From positions 16,043 through 80,042 of the forward strand of contig NZ_JAVBXD010000022.1 in assembly GCF_030756675.1 (NCBI RefSeq): a stretch of 64,000 nt of DNA. The letters are read 5' to 3'. A program made the translations under genes and the position numbers. The stretch is from Bacillus multifaciens (GTDB lineage: Bacteria > Bacillota > Bacilli > Bacillales > Bacillaceae_G). Shown here in pieces: positions 44,914-54,049 of the stretch; the stretch's first letter is position 1, and each line of letters starts with the position of its first letter. The notes beneath the pieces were generated by a model that saw nothing but the letters and a program-made list of their open reading frames with translations, had not been told where the DNA came from and did no database searches.

Positions 44914-44976
44914 AAAAACACTAGGTACAAAAAATTATAAAACAAAAAAACTATCATCAAAAGGAGTTAGACAATC

Positions 44977-46401
44977 ATGGAAACAAAAAAATGGGGTTTA
45001 TGGATTTTAACAGCATTCGTTGTTGGAAATATGGTTGGTGGCGGCGTGTTTATGCTTCCGGCAAATTTAGCACAAGTATCTGGACCAATGGGATCTACAC
45101 TTGCATGGACAATTACCGGGCTAGGTGTATTTATGATTGCACTCGTGTTTGGAAACTTAGCAATGCGAAAACCAAATTTAAAAGCAGGTCCGCAAAGTTA
45201 TGCCGAGGCAATGTTCACTTCACCAAAAGCTGGTAAAGTTGCTGGTTATAGCATGGCGTGGGGATACTGGGCGGCAAACTGGGCGGCAACAGCTTCTGTC
45301 ATTATTTCATTTGCAGGATATTTATCTACATTTTTCCCAGTTCTGCAAAGTAAACAAGTTTTGTTCACGACAAATGGTTTCTCATTAGAACTAGGAAAAG
45401 CCTTAACATTTGCTGTATGTAGTGTGATGCTATGGGGCATTCAATATATTCTTTCGCAAAATATTGATCGTGCTGGTAATATGAATTTACTTGCAACTGT
45501 TGCTAAAATTATTGGCTTTACGATGTTTATTATCATTACATTATTCATTTTTAATGCAGCGAATTTCGGCGATGGGCAAACGTTTATGGATGAGGCTGGA
45601 AAATCTATTCCATTAGGCGGACAAATCAATGCTGCTGCTATCGCAACACTTTGGGCGTTTATTGGTATTGAATCAGCTGTTATGCTTTCAAACCGTGCAA
45701 AGTCACAGAGCGATGTAAAAAAGGCAACGATTTTCGGATTAGTAATTGCTCTTCTTATTTATGTAGCCATTACATTGTTAACAATGGGTGCTCTTCCACA
45801 AGAGGCGCTAAAAGGATCACAAAAACCATTAGTTGATGCATTAAACATGGCGATCGGTAATAAAGGTGCATACATTATGGCCTTTCTAGCACTTGTTTCT
45901 CTATTCGGTTCTACAGTAGGCTGGATCGTTGTAAGTGCAGAAGTTCCATATCAAGCAGCAAAAAGCGGACTATTCCCTGCATTCTTTGGAAGAACAAATA
46001 AAAAAGGAAGTCCGAAAAACTCATTGTTATTAACAAATATCATGACACAAATATTCTTATTCTCTACCATTTCTGGGTCAGTATCAGAAGCGTATAACTT
46101 TGCAATTGTTGTCGCTACGCTTGCTTATTTAATTCCATATCTTGTTTCAACAATGTATCAATTAAAACTCGTTATTACTGGTGAAACATATAACAACATG
46201 CAAGGCTCTCGCAAATTAGACGGAGTCATCACAGTACTTGCTCTTCTTTATTCCATTTGGGTTATTAAAACAGGAACAGCTGATATGAAAACTTTCTTAC
46301 TAGGAATCGGATTATTTGTAATTGGACTCGTTCTTTATCCATTCATTATGAAAAATACAATTGAAAATAAACCAGATACACTTGATACAAAAGTCAGTTA
46401 A
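44977..46401 (+). CDS. APC superfamily basic amino acid antiporter-like transporter
   Basis: A 474-residue, 12-helix transporter of the basic amino acid/polyamine antiporter (APA) family (relatives: ArcD, LysI/YvsH, HdcP). Characteristic stretches are VVGNMVGGGVFMLPANLAQVSGP near residues 16-38 (GxG loop), MAWGYWAANWAA, and IATLWAFIGIESAVMLSNRAKS. A good AAAGGAGTT site precedes the ATG. The upstream His-codon leader implies that histidine, or a derivative, is the physiological signal and probably the substrate. Import by proton symport or exchange for histamine-like product are both possible. Terminator follows directly. Confidence 0.88.
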   Translation: METKKWGLWILTAFVVGNMVGGGVFMLPANLAQVSGPMGSTLAWTITGLGVFMIALVFGNLAMRKPNLKAGPQSYAEAMFTSPKAGKVAGYSMAWGYWAANWAATASVIISFAGYLSTFFPVLQSKQVLFTTNGFSLELGKALTFAVCSVMLWGIQYILSQNIDRAGNMNLLATVAKIIGFTMFIIITLFIFNAANFGDGQTFMDEAGKSIPLGGQINAAAIATLWAFIGIESAVMLSNRAKSQSDVKKATIFGLVIALLIYVAITLLTMGALPQEALKGSQKPLVDALNMAIGNKGAYIMAFLALVSLFGSTVGWIVVSAEVPYQAAKSGLFPAFFGRTNKKGSPKNSLLLTNIMTQIFLFSTISGSVSEAYNFAIVVATLAYLIPYLVSTMYQLKLVITGETYNNMQGSRKLDGVITVLALLYSIWVIKTGTADMKTFLLGIGLFVIGLVLYPFIMKNTIENKPDTLDTKVS

Positions 46402-46405
46402 ATTG

Positions 46406-46440
46406 AAAAACACTAGCTCATTCAGGAGCTAGTGTTTTTT
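46406..46440 (+). terminator. Terminator after APC transporter
   Basis: AAAAACACTAGCTC / GAGCTAGTGTTTTTT perfect stem just after the stop. It also ends the converging xrt cassette. Confidence 0.92.
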
Positions 46441-46455
46441 CAGCTACGTATTCAA

Positions 46456-47178
46456 CTATTGTTTCCCTTTTAACATACGATATGCTGCAAATCCAGCGAT
46501 TCCAAATCCAGCAATTGCAGAGAATTGCCATAATGTTGGTCCATTATCAATATAGATCCAGCCATCTCTGTCTGGAACCCAATCGATTGTATTTTTCGCT
46601 GGGCAAACTTGTCCACTTACGTTTGATTTTAATGCAAAGCGAATTTCCCTTTGCTTATCTAACCCAAATTCTTTTAAGGGGACTCGGAATTCTATTTGCT
46701 TCTTATTACTACTCACGGAAAGAGTTTGTTCTTGAAAACTTCCCGCTGTCACTTTTACAGCATATTGGTTTCCTTTTCCAACATTACCTACCCATACAAT
46801 TGGATAGCGATACTTCATCATTTGACATTTCCCATTAATTTCTACATATTCCCACTTCTCTTGTCCACCTTGCGCGGCATCTGGAAACACAACATGAAAT
46901 GTCCAGCTATCTTTATGATGTCCTGCTGCTTGTCTCTCTACATATAAATATAAATATTCACCGTCAGAATAATATTTAACACCCGTAATATCTTCATGAT
47001 TCATTCCATTTGGTACATCACCTTTTATATCGGAAATATACGGCATATTAGTCCAATCAGAAAAATTTCCGTCAATTGTAATAGGAGGTTGCTTAGTGGC
47101 TGCGAATACTTGTAGTTTAGCGATATATAATACACTTACAATTACTAAAAATGACACAAGTAGTTTTCTATATTTCAT
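46456..47178 (-). CDS. Firmicu-CTERM-type exported protein, putative XrtG substrate
   Basis: A 240-residue exported protein. It has a signal peptide (1-26), a DOMON/CBM9-like domain starting ITIDGNFSDWTNMPYISD and including two Cys, and a C-terminal tripartite tail: IDNGPTLW, then hydrophobic FSAIAGFGIAGFAAY, then basic RMLKGKQ. That tail is what is expected of the Firmicu-CTERM sorting signal processed by exosortase G, and it is the last gene of the xrtG cassette. A strong GGAGGAG site precedes the ATG; a family B repeat lies just upstream of it. Ligand unknown; a carbohydrate is plausible for this fold. Confidence 0.75.
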   Translation of the reverse strand: MKYRKLLVSFLVIVSVLYIAKLQVFAATKQPPITIDGNFSDWTNMPYISDIKGDVPNGMNHEDITGVKYYSDGEYLYLYVERQAAGHHKDSWTFHVVFPDAAQGGQEKWEYVEINGKCQMMKYRYPIVWVGNVGKGNQYAVKVTAGSFQEQTLSVSSNKKQIEFRVPLKEFGLDKQREIRFALKSNVSGQVCPAKNTIDWVPDRDGWIYIDNGPTLWQFSAIAGFGIAGFAAYRMLKGKQ

Positions 47179-47196
47179 GGTAAATCTCCTCCATAA

Positions 47197-47343
47197 AGTG
47201 AAACTTTAATCAGTGGGGGGGTCTTCATCCCCCACTGATTATTAGTTGAACCAATCGGGCTTTTACGGACAGTTTATCTCCCGCCTAACTTCTTTGCTTT
47301 CGCTGAATTTTGAGGTGGGAGTATTACTGTCCGTTAATGCGGG
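47197..47343 (+). repeat. Family B repeat copy 6 (full length)
   Basis: A 147-bp element, ATAA|AGTGAAACTTTAATCAGTGG ... CCGTTAATGCGGG|ATAA (flanks at 47193-47196 and 47344-47347). It lies in the plus direction inside the minus-strand xrt operon and fills the gap between the glycosyltransferase stop and the ribosome site of the next gene. Its hairpins may reduce read-through to the Firmicu-CTERM gene. Confidence 0.78.
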
Positions 47344-47348
47344 ATAAA

Positions 47349-48704
47349 TCATTTACTATCGCCGCCATTCATCCATTTCTTCAATTTAAAATAGAAAGAA
47401 AACCGTTTCTTTATTCTCTTACTAATCATCTGCATTTCTTCACTTAATGTGCGCGTATTCCAGTTTGCTCTTTCTTCCTTTGCGTTAATCGTTCCAGCAA
47501 TGCGGCAAAAGAAGACAAACATTCGATAAAACGGAAGTAGAAATACTGTGTATAGATGTTTACGCATATATTTCTTTATCTTTGGCTGTGACTTCAAATA
47601 CAATTTTGAAACAAAATAAAACAACAACGAATTTGCGACATAGGCAAAGTAAAGAATCATATTTGCTGTTACAATTAAATACAATGGATAATCCAAAAAC
47701 ATTAAATATACGAGCGCAAAGATCCAAATCATTCTCGAAAAAATTAATGTATGGTCTTTAATCATTGTATAGCGAAGGACATCTAAACTACCTCGCATTT
47801 TTTTCTTTAACAATGTATTAAATAAAGCGGTAACTTCTATTCCCCCGCGTTGCCAACGTTGCCTTTGCATGTATAGACGGTCCACTGATTCGATTGGATC
47901 TACATAGAAAAAAGCGTCCTCGCATAATGCTATTTTTCCATTGTACATAAGACGAATTTGCGTTGTCATATGCGTGTCTTCTCCAAGTGTTTCAATATTA
48001 TACATTTGTGTTTTTGTTACTACCTCTTTTCGGAATGCTGAAAACGCTCCTGCTAATGTGAAAATAGAATTACGATTTGATTGATAACCTCTACCTACTA
48101 AAAATGCTTCTACATACTCAAACAACTCACAGCGCTGTAATAATTTTAATAACGGTTTACTATTTTCTTGAATGAATTGTGGATTGATCATGACAACACC
48201 AGTCATTGCTGCAATATCCACATCTTCTTCAAATTTTCTTACTGTATTGTAAACAGCTCTTGCATCAAGCATACCGTCTGAGTCAATATTTAAAATGTAT
48301 CTTCCTCGTGAAAGGTATATTCCTTGATTCAATGCTTGTGCTTTTCCTTGCGTTGATTTTATATACCTAATATTTAAAACTGGCTGCTCCATTTGAAATT
48401 GCTGAAACACTTCAAAAGATTCATCTTCTGACCCATTATCAATCAAAATAACCTGTATATTTTGCAATGGATATTGTTGATTTGCAATTGACTGCAAACA
48501 ATCTCTCAACGTTTTTTCAGAATTATAAACAGGAATCAGAATCGTTACATATGGAAAAAAAGTTAATTCTGTCTCTTTCTTTCTGAAATAAGCACGCCAA
48601 ACAACAATAGCACTTCCAAAGCCAGTCAATAAGTCAATCAGTAACGGAATAATGAGCCACACAGTCCAAAAAAAGAATTCACGTAATAAAACATCCATCG
48701 TCAC
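47349..48704 (-). CDS. Exosortase G-associated family 2 glycosyltransferase
   Basis: A 451-residue membrane glycosyltransferase of the GT2 family. An N-terminal helix pair is followed by the GT-A core: VTILIPVYNSEKTLRDCL, ILNIDSDGMLDAR (DxD-type site), GEDTHMTTQIRL (catalytic ED) and QRQRWQRGG (QxxRW-type product-binding motif). Several helices follow, as in processive synthases such as NodC or hyaluronan synthase. It starts with GTG, overlapping the xrtG stop by 4 bases. In XrtG loci such an enzyme accompanies the exosortase and probably makes a surface glycan that is attached to, or co-exported with, the sorted protein. Confidence 0.85.
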   Translation of the reverse strand: MTMDVLLREFFFWTVWLIIPLLIDLLTGFGSAIVVWRAYFRKKETELTFFPYVTILIPVYNSEKTLRDCLQSIANQQYPLQNIQVILIDNGSEDESFEVFQQFQMEQPVLNIRYIKSTQGKAQALNQGIYLSRGRYILNIDSDGMLDARAVYNTVRKFEEDVDIAAMTGVVMINPQFIQENSKPLLKLLQRCELFEYVEAFLVGRGYQSNRNSIFTLAGAFSAFRKEVVTKTQMYNIETLGEDTHMTTQIRLMYNGKIALCEDAFFYVDPIESVDRLYMQRQRWQRGGIEVTALFNTLLKKKMRGSLDVLRYTMIKDHTLIFSRMIWIFALVYLMFLDYPLYLIVTANMILYFAYVANSLLFYFVSKLYLKSQPKIKKYMRKHLYTVFLLPFYRMFVFFCRIAGTINAKEERANWNTRTLSEEMQMISKRIKKRFSFYFKLKKWMNGGDSK

Positions 48705-49285
48705 TTTAATTCACCTACTTTCTGATAGCGAATTTGAACAAGTGTAAATAATACATAATAAAGATATACCGTTAAACCGAAGAAAAGAATGCGAGCAAGT
48801 ACCATATGAACAAGCTTATAGGCGTCTGCTCCAAATATCTTTGTGACAACAATAATAAATAATAGCCGCAAAATATTTGCGACAATTAAAAAGAATAAAC
48901 CAAAAATAGTTGATAATACCTTTGTTTTTATATTTCCAAACGGGAAGAAAAGGACAAGAGAAAGAAACACGAGCAGCTCAATACCGCCGGAGCATTCATA
49001 ATTCAATACCATCGTTACAATTCCCTTACCCGTTTCAATTGTTACAAATGCAAGTTCACGATGCACATCAAATACGGGAAATACGGCCGAAATCCACTCT
49101 AACACATAGGAATTCACAATGTTTGCGTATTTCTCAACGTAAGGCAAAAAGTACAGCATACAAATTGTAAAAAAACCTACGCTTCCTACGATAAAAGCAA
49201 AGAAGCGCAGTCCAATCCGTTGCATCATCATATAACCGAAAACGCAAAGTACAATCAGTAGCATACCAATGATAATAGCGATCAT
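48701..49285 (-). CDS. xrtG: Exosortase family protein XrtG
   Basis: A 194-residue, roughly six-helix membrane transpeptidase-like enzyme. The exosortase triad is visible: Cys98 in NYECSGGIELL, Arg140 in ANILRLLFI and His160 in YKLVHMVLARI. This matches the Firmicute exosortase G group. Exosortases process proteins with C-terminal PEP-CTERM-like tails; here the tail-bearing protein is two genes downstream. It overlaps both neighbours by 4 bases, so the cassette is tightly co-translated. Confidence 0.88.
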   Translation of the reverse strand: MIAIIIGMLLIVLCVFGYMMMQRIGLRFFAFIVGSVGFFTICMLYFLPYVEKYANIVNSYVLEWISAVFPVFDVHRELAFVTIETGKGIVTMVLNYECSGGIELLVFLSLVLFFPFGNIKTKVLSTIFGLFFLIVANILRLLFIIVVTKIFGADAYKLVHMVLARILFFGLTVYLYYVLFTLVQIRYQKVGELK

Positions 49286-51687
49286 GTTTCTCCCTCCCTT
49301 CTTCTATAAATTCCATACGATAAACTACAAATTATGCATAAAGCACTCACAGATAAAACAGCACCTTGCATCATATACGGATAGCCAACATGTACTTTCA
49401 CATGTTTCGTCTTTATGTTCATAAATTGATTCACTTTTTCATATGTACCTTCTACTGTTTGAAAAGCATCAATTGCTGCAACAGGCACAAGTACATTTAC
49501 TTGTTCACTATCAACAATGACTTCATTATGATTTCGTTTTAAACGTACCGGTACAACTTCTCTCTTTGGTAACGTGTAAGCTTTTAATTGCAACATATCC
49601 TCAAGAAATTGGAGTGTATCCTCACTTTTCGTTACAAACGTATAATAAGGAATATTTAATGCCATAAACATTACATTTTCATTTTGACTTTTCGAAAGGT
49701 AATTGAAAATCTGTTTATTCACATATAACTGTGAATCTGAATCAGTTGTATCACTAATAACATTCGTTCTCCAATCACTTGATTTTTTAGGAAACGGTTT
49801 TGTTTCCATCTTTTCACCTTTATAAAATAATTCCCCATACTGATCTTGCAGCGCAATTGGTTGCACATTTACATTTAGAAATGGTTCTGTCATTCCAGCT
49901 GTATCGATTACCACCCTCACATGATGATTGGCTAATTTTTTCACTAACTGTTCTGCTGCTTGTTTGTCTTTGTAATCTACTCCTGAAATGTAAACAACTT
50001 TATAATTTTTTAACTCGCTAAACGTGTAGTCATCAACTTTCATTCTGTCCCCTATTAACAATTGCGGGAACATATACGTAATATTGGGTGCATATTTTCC
50101 AATTGCAATCCCCTCATATTGCACGTTCGTTCCAAAGTTCCCTTCAATAGGATATTTATAAATATAGTTGCTAGGTGTTTCCTTTAGTAATTCATATCCT
50201 ACTCGTTTGGCCGAGTTCCTCATTTCCTCAGGATGCTTAACAAAATTCTTCTTTAATACGAATGTATCCGCTCCTGTTTCTAGCGTACGATCAAATAAAA
50301 TATCATAATATTCATGTTCTAATGCTGTATTTATTTGTACTAAATTTTGTGCCGTTGTTGCTCCTTGCCACGCCCAGCCATACACTTGATCTTTTACCTT
50401 ATTTTGCGTTCCATGATAGGATAAATAGTAACTTGGAAACGAACCGTATTCGGAGTTATCTAACATCGCGATCCGCTGAGATGCTGCAGAAATTGCTACA
50501 TCTAAATCTTCAGCTTGTCCTTTCGGAAATTCTCGGTTAAACCCAACTGTATAAAAAGAAGCTCCCGAATCAACAGCTAACAACAAAATAAACAGCCACA
50601 TGAAAGACCTACGAAGATTTTCCCATAGTAAAACAGAGAACAAAATCATCACCATCGCCATTGCAGTAAAGCGGCGCATCCATAGCACTTGAACAAAAGG
50701 CATATTTTGCAGCAGTGGTAACGCTAGCTTTGTTGTACCGATCATAATGAATAACGCAACAGCAAATCCTGTCACCTGTTTTTTAGAACTAAAAAGTAAA
50801 CCAAATAAAGCTAAAGCAGCAAATGAACAGCCAAAATAATAGATTTCGATATCATGAAAACGTAAAAATGGATGCAGCGATACACGTAATGGATAAGAGT
50901 GTAGTGCCATTACTTCTAAATTAGCCTCTCGGTCCATTCCAATAATGCCGCCATTTAATGCTGGAAATAGCCAAAATCCAGATAAACAAATTCCTAATGC
51001 AGCATACATCAGTACAATAAACTTCTGAATCATCTCTTTATTTACAATTGAATCGATAAGACAAAATAAAAAGAATGACAAACCGACCATAGCTGTTAAC
51101 ATCGGATGAATGAGTGTTATGATTGCCATTAAGATAGAAAGAATGAGGTATAAGTGAAGTCTTTTTTCACGTACTGCACGGTAAAAGATTAAAAATAGAA
51201 AGGGTAAGATTGACGTGATTGTACAAAAAGGAACATTTCCTTCTGCAAATAAAATGCGAAGATTTTCTGGAACGAAGAACCATAGTATCCCAATAAAAAA
51301 TGCTAACCATTGTCGTTTTGTATACACTCCCCACAATAGCCAGCCGAATCCACCTACAACAAATAGAAAAATGAAAAATAGTTGATACGCCGAAGTCATA
51401 TCCGTTGTCACCATTCGTAATACAGCTAAAATGTAATAAGATAAAGGTGCCCAAAATCGAAATGGTTGAAATCCGTTATACCACTCGGCACTATAATTCA
51501 CATACCAATTTCCTTTTTGAAATTCTTCATATAGTAAATTTGCTTTATAGAGGTGTCCATATGTATCTGAACCCCACGGGTAACGACCGAAGCGATTCAC
51601 ATACCATGACATAAGGAAAGCACATACTATTAATAAAGAAAATTGAAAAAGAAACAGCCCAACTCGTTTTCGTTGTTCAAGTATCAT
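49282..51687 (-). CDS. Large integral membrane protein of xrtG cassette (PTPS-related family)
   Basis: An 801-residue protein. The first half has about twelve helices and the second half is a soluble extracytoplasmic domain of 350 residues. A final helix (about 772-792) returns to a basic RRRE tail. Motifs such as YPWGSDTYGHLYKANLLYEEF and PFRFWAPLSYYILAVL at the start resemble the glycosyltransferase-39/87-like (GT-C) families and the domain named 6-pyruvoyl-tetrahydropterin synthase-related membrane protein. An early Asp-containing loop like that of GT-C enzymes supports a lipid-linked sugar transfer role (inference). Conserved partner of XrtG. Confidence 0.8.
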   Translation of the reverse strand: MILEQRKRVGLFLFQFSLLIVCAFLMSWYVNRFGRYPWGSDTYGHLYKANLLYEEFQKGNWYVNYSAEWYNGFQPFRFWAPLSYYILAVLRMVTTDMTSAYQLFFIFLFVVGGFGWLLWGVYTKRQWLAFFIGILWFFVPENLRILFAEGNVPFCTITSILPFLFLIFYRAVREKRLHLYLILSILMAIITLIHPMLTAMVGLSFFLFCLIDSIVNKEMIQKFIVLMYAALGICLSGFWLFPALNGGIIGMDREANLEVMALHSYPLRVSLHPFLRFHDIEIYYFGCSFAALALFGLLFSSKKQVTGFAVALFIMIGTTKLALPLLQNMPFVQVLWMRRFTAMAMVMILFSVLLWENLRRSFMWLFILLLAVDSGASFYTVGFNREFPKGQAEDLDVAISAASQRIAMLDNSEYGSFPSYYLSYHGTQNKVKDQVYGWAWQGATTAQNLVQINTALEHEYYDILFDRTLETGADTFVLKKNFVKHPEEMRNSAKRVGYELLKETPSNYIYKYPIEGNFGTNVQYEGIAIGKYAPNITYMFPQLLIGDRMKVDDYTFSELKNYKVVYISGVDYKDKQAAEQLVKKLANHHVRVVIDTAGMTEPFLNVNVQPIALQDQYGELFYKGEKMETKPFPKKSSDWRTNVISDTTDSDSQLYVNKQIFNYLSKSQNENVMFMALNIPYYTFVTKSEDTLQFLEDMLQLKAYTLPKREVVPVRLKRNHNEVIVDSEQVNVLVPVAAIDAFQTVEGTYEKVNQFMNIKTKHVKVHVGYPYMMQGAVLSVSALCIICSLSYGIYRRREGET

Positions 51688-51691
51688 ACTC

Positions 51692-52051
51692 CTACCCTCT
51701 CTGAATCACATATTGCCGCATCGGATTCTCATTAATTGTTAACTCCTCAAGCGGAACATCCTGCTTCTGCAAACGCTCTGTCAAATCTTCAAAAAAGACT
51801 CGTCCAATTTGTTCCATCGTACAATTTCTTCCTGAAAACCTTGGAGAATCATTTAAGCAAGTTCCTTGGTATTCATTTAAGTATTCTCCAATGACGTTTT
51901 CAATATGAGCAAAATGTAACTCTTCTTCCCTTTTATGTGAAATAAGTAATGTAATTTCCCATGTATGCGGATGTACATCTGATTTCTTCCCATTAATAGA
52001 CACATAATGCCTTGCATTCAAATAAAAATGTAGCCGATATTTTGTAATCAT
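51692..52051 (-). CDS. 6-pyruvoyl-tetrahydropterin synthase-like protein of xrtG cassette
   Basis: A 119-residue protein of the PTPS/QueD superfamily. It has YRLHFYLNARHYVSINGKK, HPHTWEITLLIS and the His-rich pattern (H-x13-H-P-H) of the zinc site, although the catalytic Cys of true PTPS enzymes is not clear. The ATG at 52051 is preferred over 52117 for its AAGGAGAT site. It heads the xrtG cassette. Whether it makes a pterin is unknown; a modified fold with a structural role is as likely. Confidence 0.75.
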   Translation of the reverse strand: MITKYRLHFYLNARHYVSINGKKSDVHPHTWEITLLISHKREEELHFAHIENVIGEYLNEYQGTCLNDSPRFSGRNCTMEQIGRVFFEDLTERLQKQDVPLEELTINENPMRQYVIQRG

Positions 52052-52326
52052 CGTAATATCTCCTTCAACCAATCTGTCTTTGTGGAACGAGTACATAGGA
52101 TATAATGAAACATACACGATATGAATAGAAAAACCTAATATGAAGTCATCATTTTTAAATACAACAATAGTAATTCCCTTTCACTCTATGTAAAATTATC
52201 TTTTTTCTAAAACAGTAAAAAAGTCTGCTCCCGTTCAAAAAAATCTAAATTTCCTATTTGTTTAATGTAAATAAAACATTTTATAATAAGGCTATAACTA
52301 ACCAGAAAAAGGTGACATTCCTACCA

Positions 52327-53853
52327 ATGAAAAATCGTGTTCTGCAATTACTATTCGTTATTTCAGTTTCAACTATTTTACTCATGCTATTAAACAGATC
52401 ATCTATATCGTTATATACTTTCGCTGGAGTCGTATTCTTTACTACAGCTGTCGGTATTGCTTTCGTCATCTTTATTGAAAATCGATCCCCGCAAAGTACG
52501 TTAGCTTGGTTTTTAGTATTGGCAATTCTCCCTATTTTCGGCGTATTTTTGTATTTATTATTTGGCCGAAGTAAATGGCGCCGAATAAAACATTTACATC
52601 GTTCCGAAGAACAAAGAAAGTTGTTCCGTGAAATTTTAGAAGGAAAACGATTGAAACAAGAAATACCACCATCCCTAACTGAACAATCTGCCCATTTAAC
52701 TACAATCATCCAAAAATTTGGCGGGGGTCCTATTGCTGATGAAACTAGAGCGAAATTACTAACAAACGGTGAGGAAACATTTACAGAAATTTTGTCTTCC
52801 ATTCAAGAAGCAAAGCACCACATTCATATTCAATATTACATTTATCGAGCTGATGAAATTGGAACAAAGATTCGAGATGCTTTAATCGAAAAAGCGAAAG
52901 AGGGAGTAATAGTCCGCTTTTTATTTGATGACCTCGGAAGCTATCCATTACGAAGCACCTTTTTGCAACCGATGAAGGATGCAGGAATTGAGGTAGTAGA
53001 ATTTGACCCTATCCTTTCCCCTTGGCTAATTGAAACTGTCAATTACCGAAATCACCGAAAGATCGTTATTATTGACGGGAAAATTGGATTTACAGGTGGA
53101 TTGAATGTTGGGGATGAATATCTTGGCCGTTCTAAGAAATATCCAATTTGGCGAGATAGTCATTTAAAACTTGAAGGGAAAGCATTATACAAACTACAAG
53201 CGATTTTTCTAGAAGATTGGTTATACGCACGTAGTGGATTAAATAACTATTCTTGGGAACCGTTTATGATGAAAGAGTATTTCCCAGGGTCGACAGCCCA
53301 GGCAGAAGGTGCTGTTCAAATTGTTGCAAGTGGCCCAAGTGCAAATGATAAAACGATTCGAAATGCCCTGTTAGCAGCAATGACATCAGCGAAACGTTCT
53401 ATTTGGATTGCAACGCCATACTTTATTCCCGATCAGGAAACATTAACATTACTACGTTTAAGTGCAATCGCCGGAATTGATGTCCGTATTCTGTATCCCG
53501 GCATAAGCGATAGCGTGATAAGTGACCAAGCTTCTCAATCTTACTTTGCCCCATTATTAGAAGCCGGTGTTTCTATTTATCGTTATAAAGACGGATTTAT
53601 GCATGCTAAAATTGTCTTAATTGATGATGAAGTTGCAACAATTGGTACAGCAAATATGGACATTCGTAGTTTTGAACTGAATTATGAATTGATCGCTATG
53701 TTGTATAATTCACAGACTGTCCTTGATATTAAAAGAGATTTCGAACAAGACTTTAACGATTCTACAGAAATTCGCTGGGAAGTATTCCAAAGAAGAAGCC
53801 TTCGAAAAAGAATGCTTGAATCACTAATGCGACTTATTTCGCCACTTTTATAA
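52327..53853 (+). CDS. cls: Cardiolipin synthase
   Basis: A 508-residue phospholipase D superfamily enzyme. Two N-terminal helices (residues about 5-65) anchor it in the membrane. Two HKD motifs are intact: HRKIVIIDGKIGFTGG (His about 243) and HAKIVLIDDEVATIGTAN (His about 426). It condenses two phosphatidylglycerol molecules to cardiolipin. The start at 52327 gives the usual length; AAAGGTGA lies 11 bases upstream. The gap 52052-52326 to the divergent xrt cassette is AT-rich and must hold both promoters; I saw no clear box. Confidence 0.92.
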   Translation: MKNRVLQLLFVISVSTILLMLLNRSSISLYTFAGVVFFTTAVGIAFVIFIENRSPQSTLAWFLVLAILPIFGVFLYLLFGRSKWRRIKHLHRSEEQRKLFREILEGKRLKQEIPPSLTEQSAHLTTIIQKFGGGPIADETRAKLLTNGEETFTEILSSIQEAKHHIHIQYYIYRADEIGTKIRDALIEKAKEGVIVRFLFDDLGSYPLRSTFLQPMKDAGIEVVEFDPILSPWLIETVNYRNHRKIVIIDGKIGFTGGLNVGDEYLGRSKKYPIWRDSHLKLEGKALYKLQAIFLEDWLYARSGLNNYSWEPFMMKEYFPGSTAQAEGAVQIVASGPSANDKTIRNALLAAMTSAKRSIWIATPYFIPDQETLTLLRLSAIAGIDVRILYPGISDSVISDQASQSYFAPLLEAGVSIYRYKDGFMHAKIVLIDDEVATIGTANMDIRSFELNYELIAMLYNSQTVLDIKRDFEQDFNDSTEIRWEVFQRRSLRKRMLESLMRLISPLL

Positions 53854-53936
53854 AGTGAAACTTCCATCAGTGGGGGGCTTTTACGGGAAGTTTTCTTCTC
53901 TATGCTTCCCCAATCTATACTATCCGTTAATGCGAG
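53854..53936 (+). repeat. Family B repeat copy 7 (83-bp short form)
   Basis: ATAA|AGTGAAACTTCCATCAGTGG, GGGCTTTTACGGGAAG, then CCGTTAATGCGAG|ATAA (flanks 53850-53853 and 53937-53940). Again the left ATAA includes the stop codon of the preceding gene (cls), and the terminator follows. Confidence 0.8.
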
Positions 53937-53942
53937 ATAAGG

Positions 53943-53978
53943 GAACATCTTCCAAATTGGAAGATGTTTTTTCTTTGC
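53943..53978 (+). terminator. Terminator of cls, displaced by repeat
   Basis: ACATCTTCCA / TGGAAGATGT stem followed by TTTTTTC, 6 bases after the family B element. Confidence 0.85.
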
Positions 53979-54049
53979 CTCACTTATGAAAACACGTTAT
54001 CATAAGAAGGATTGTTTACTTTATGAAAATAATGTTAGGTGGGAAATAC

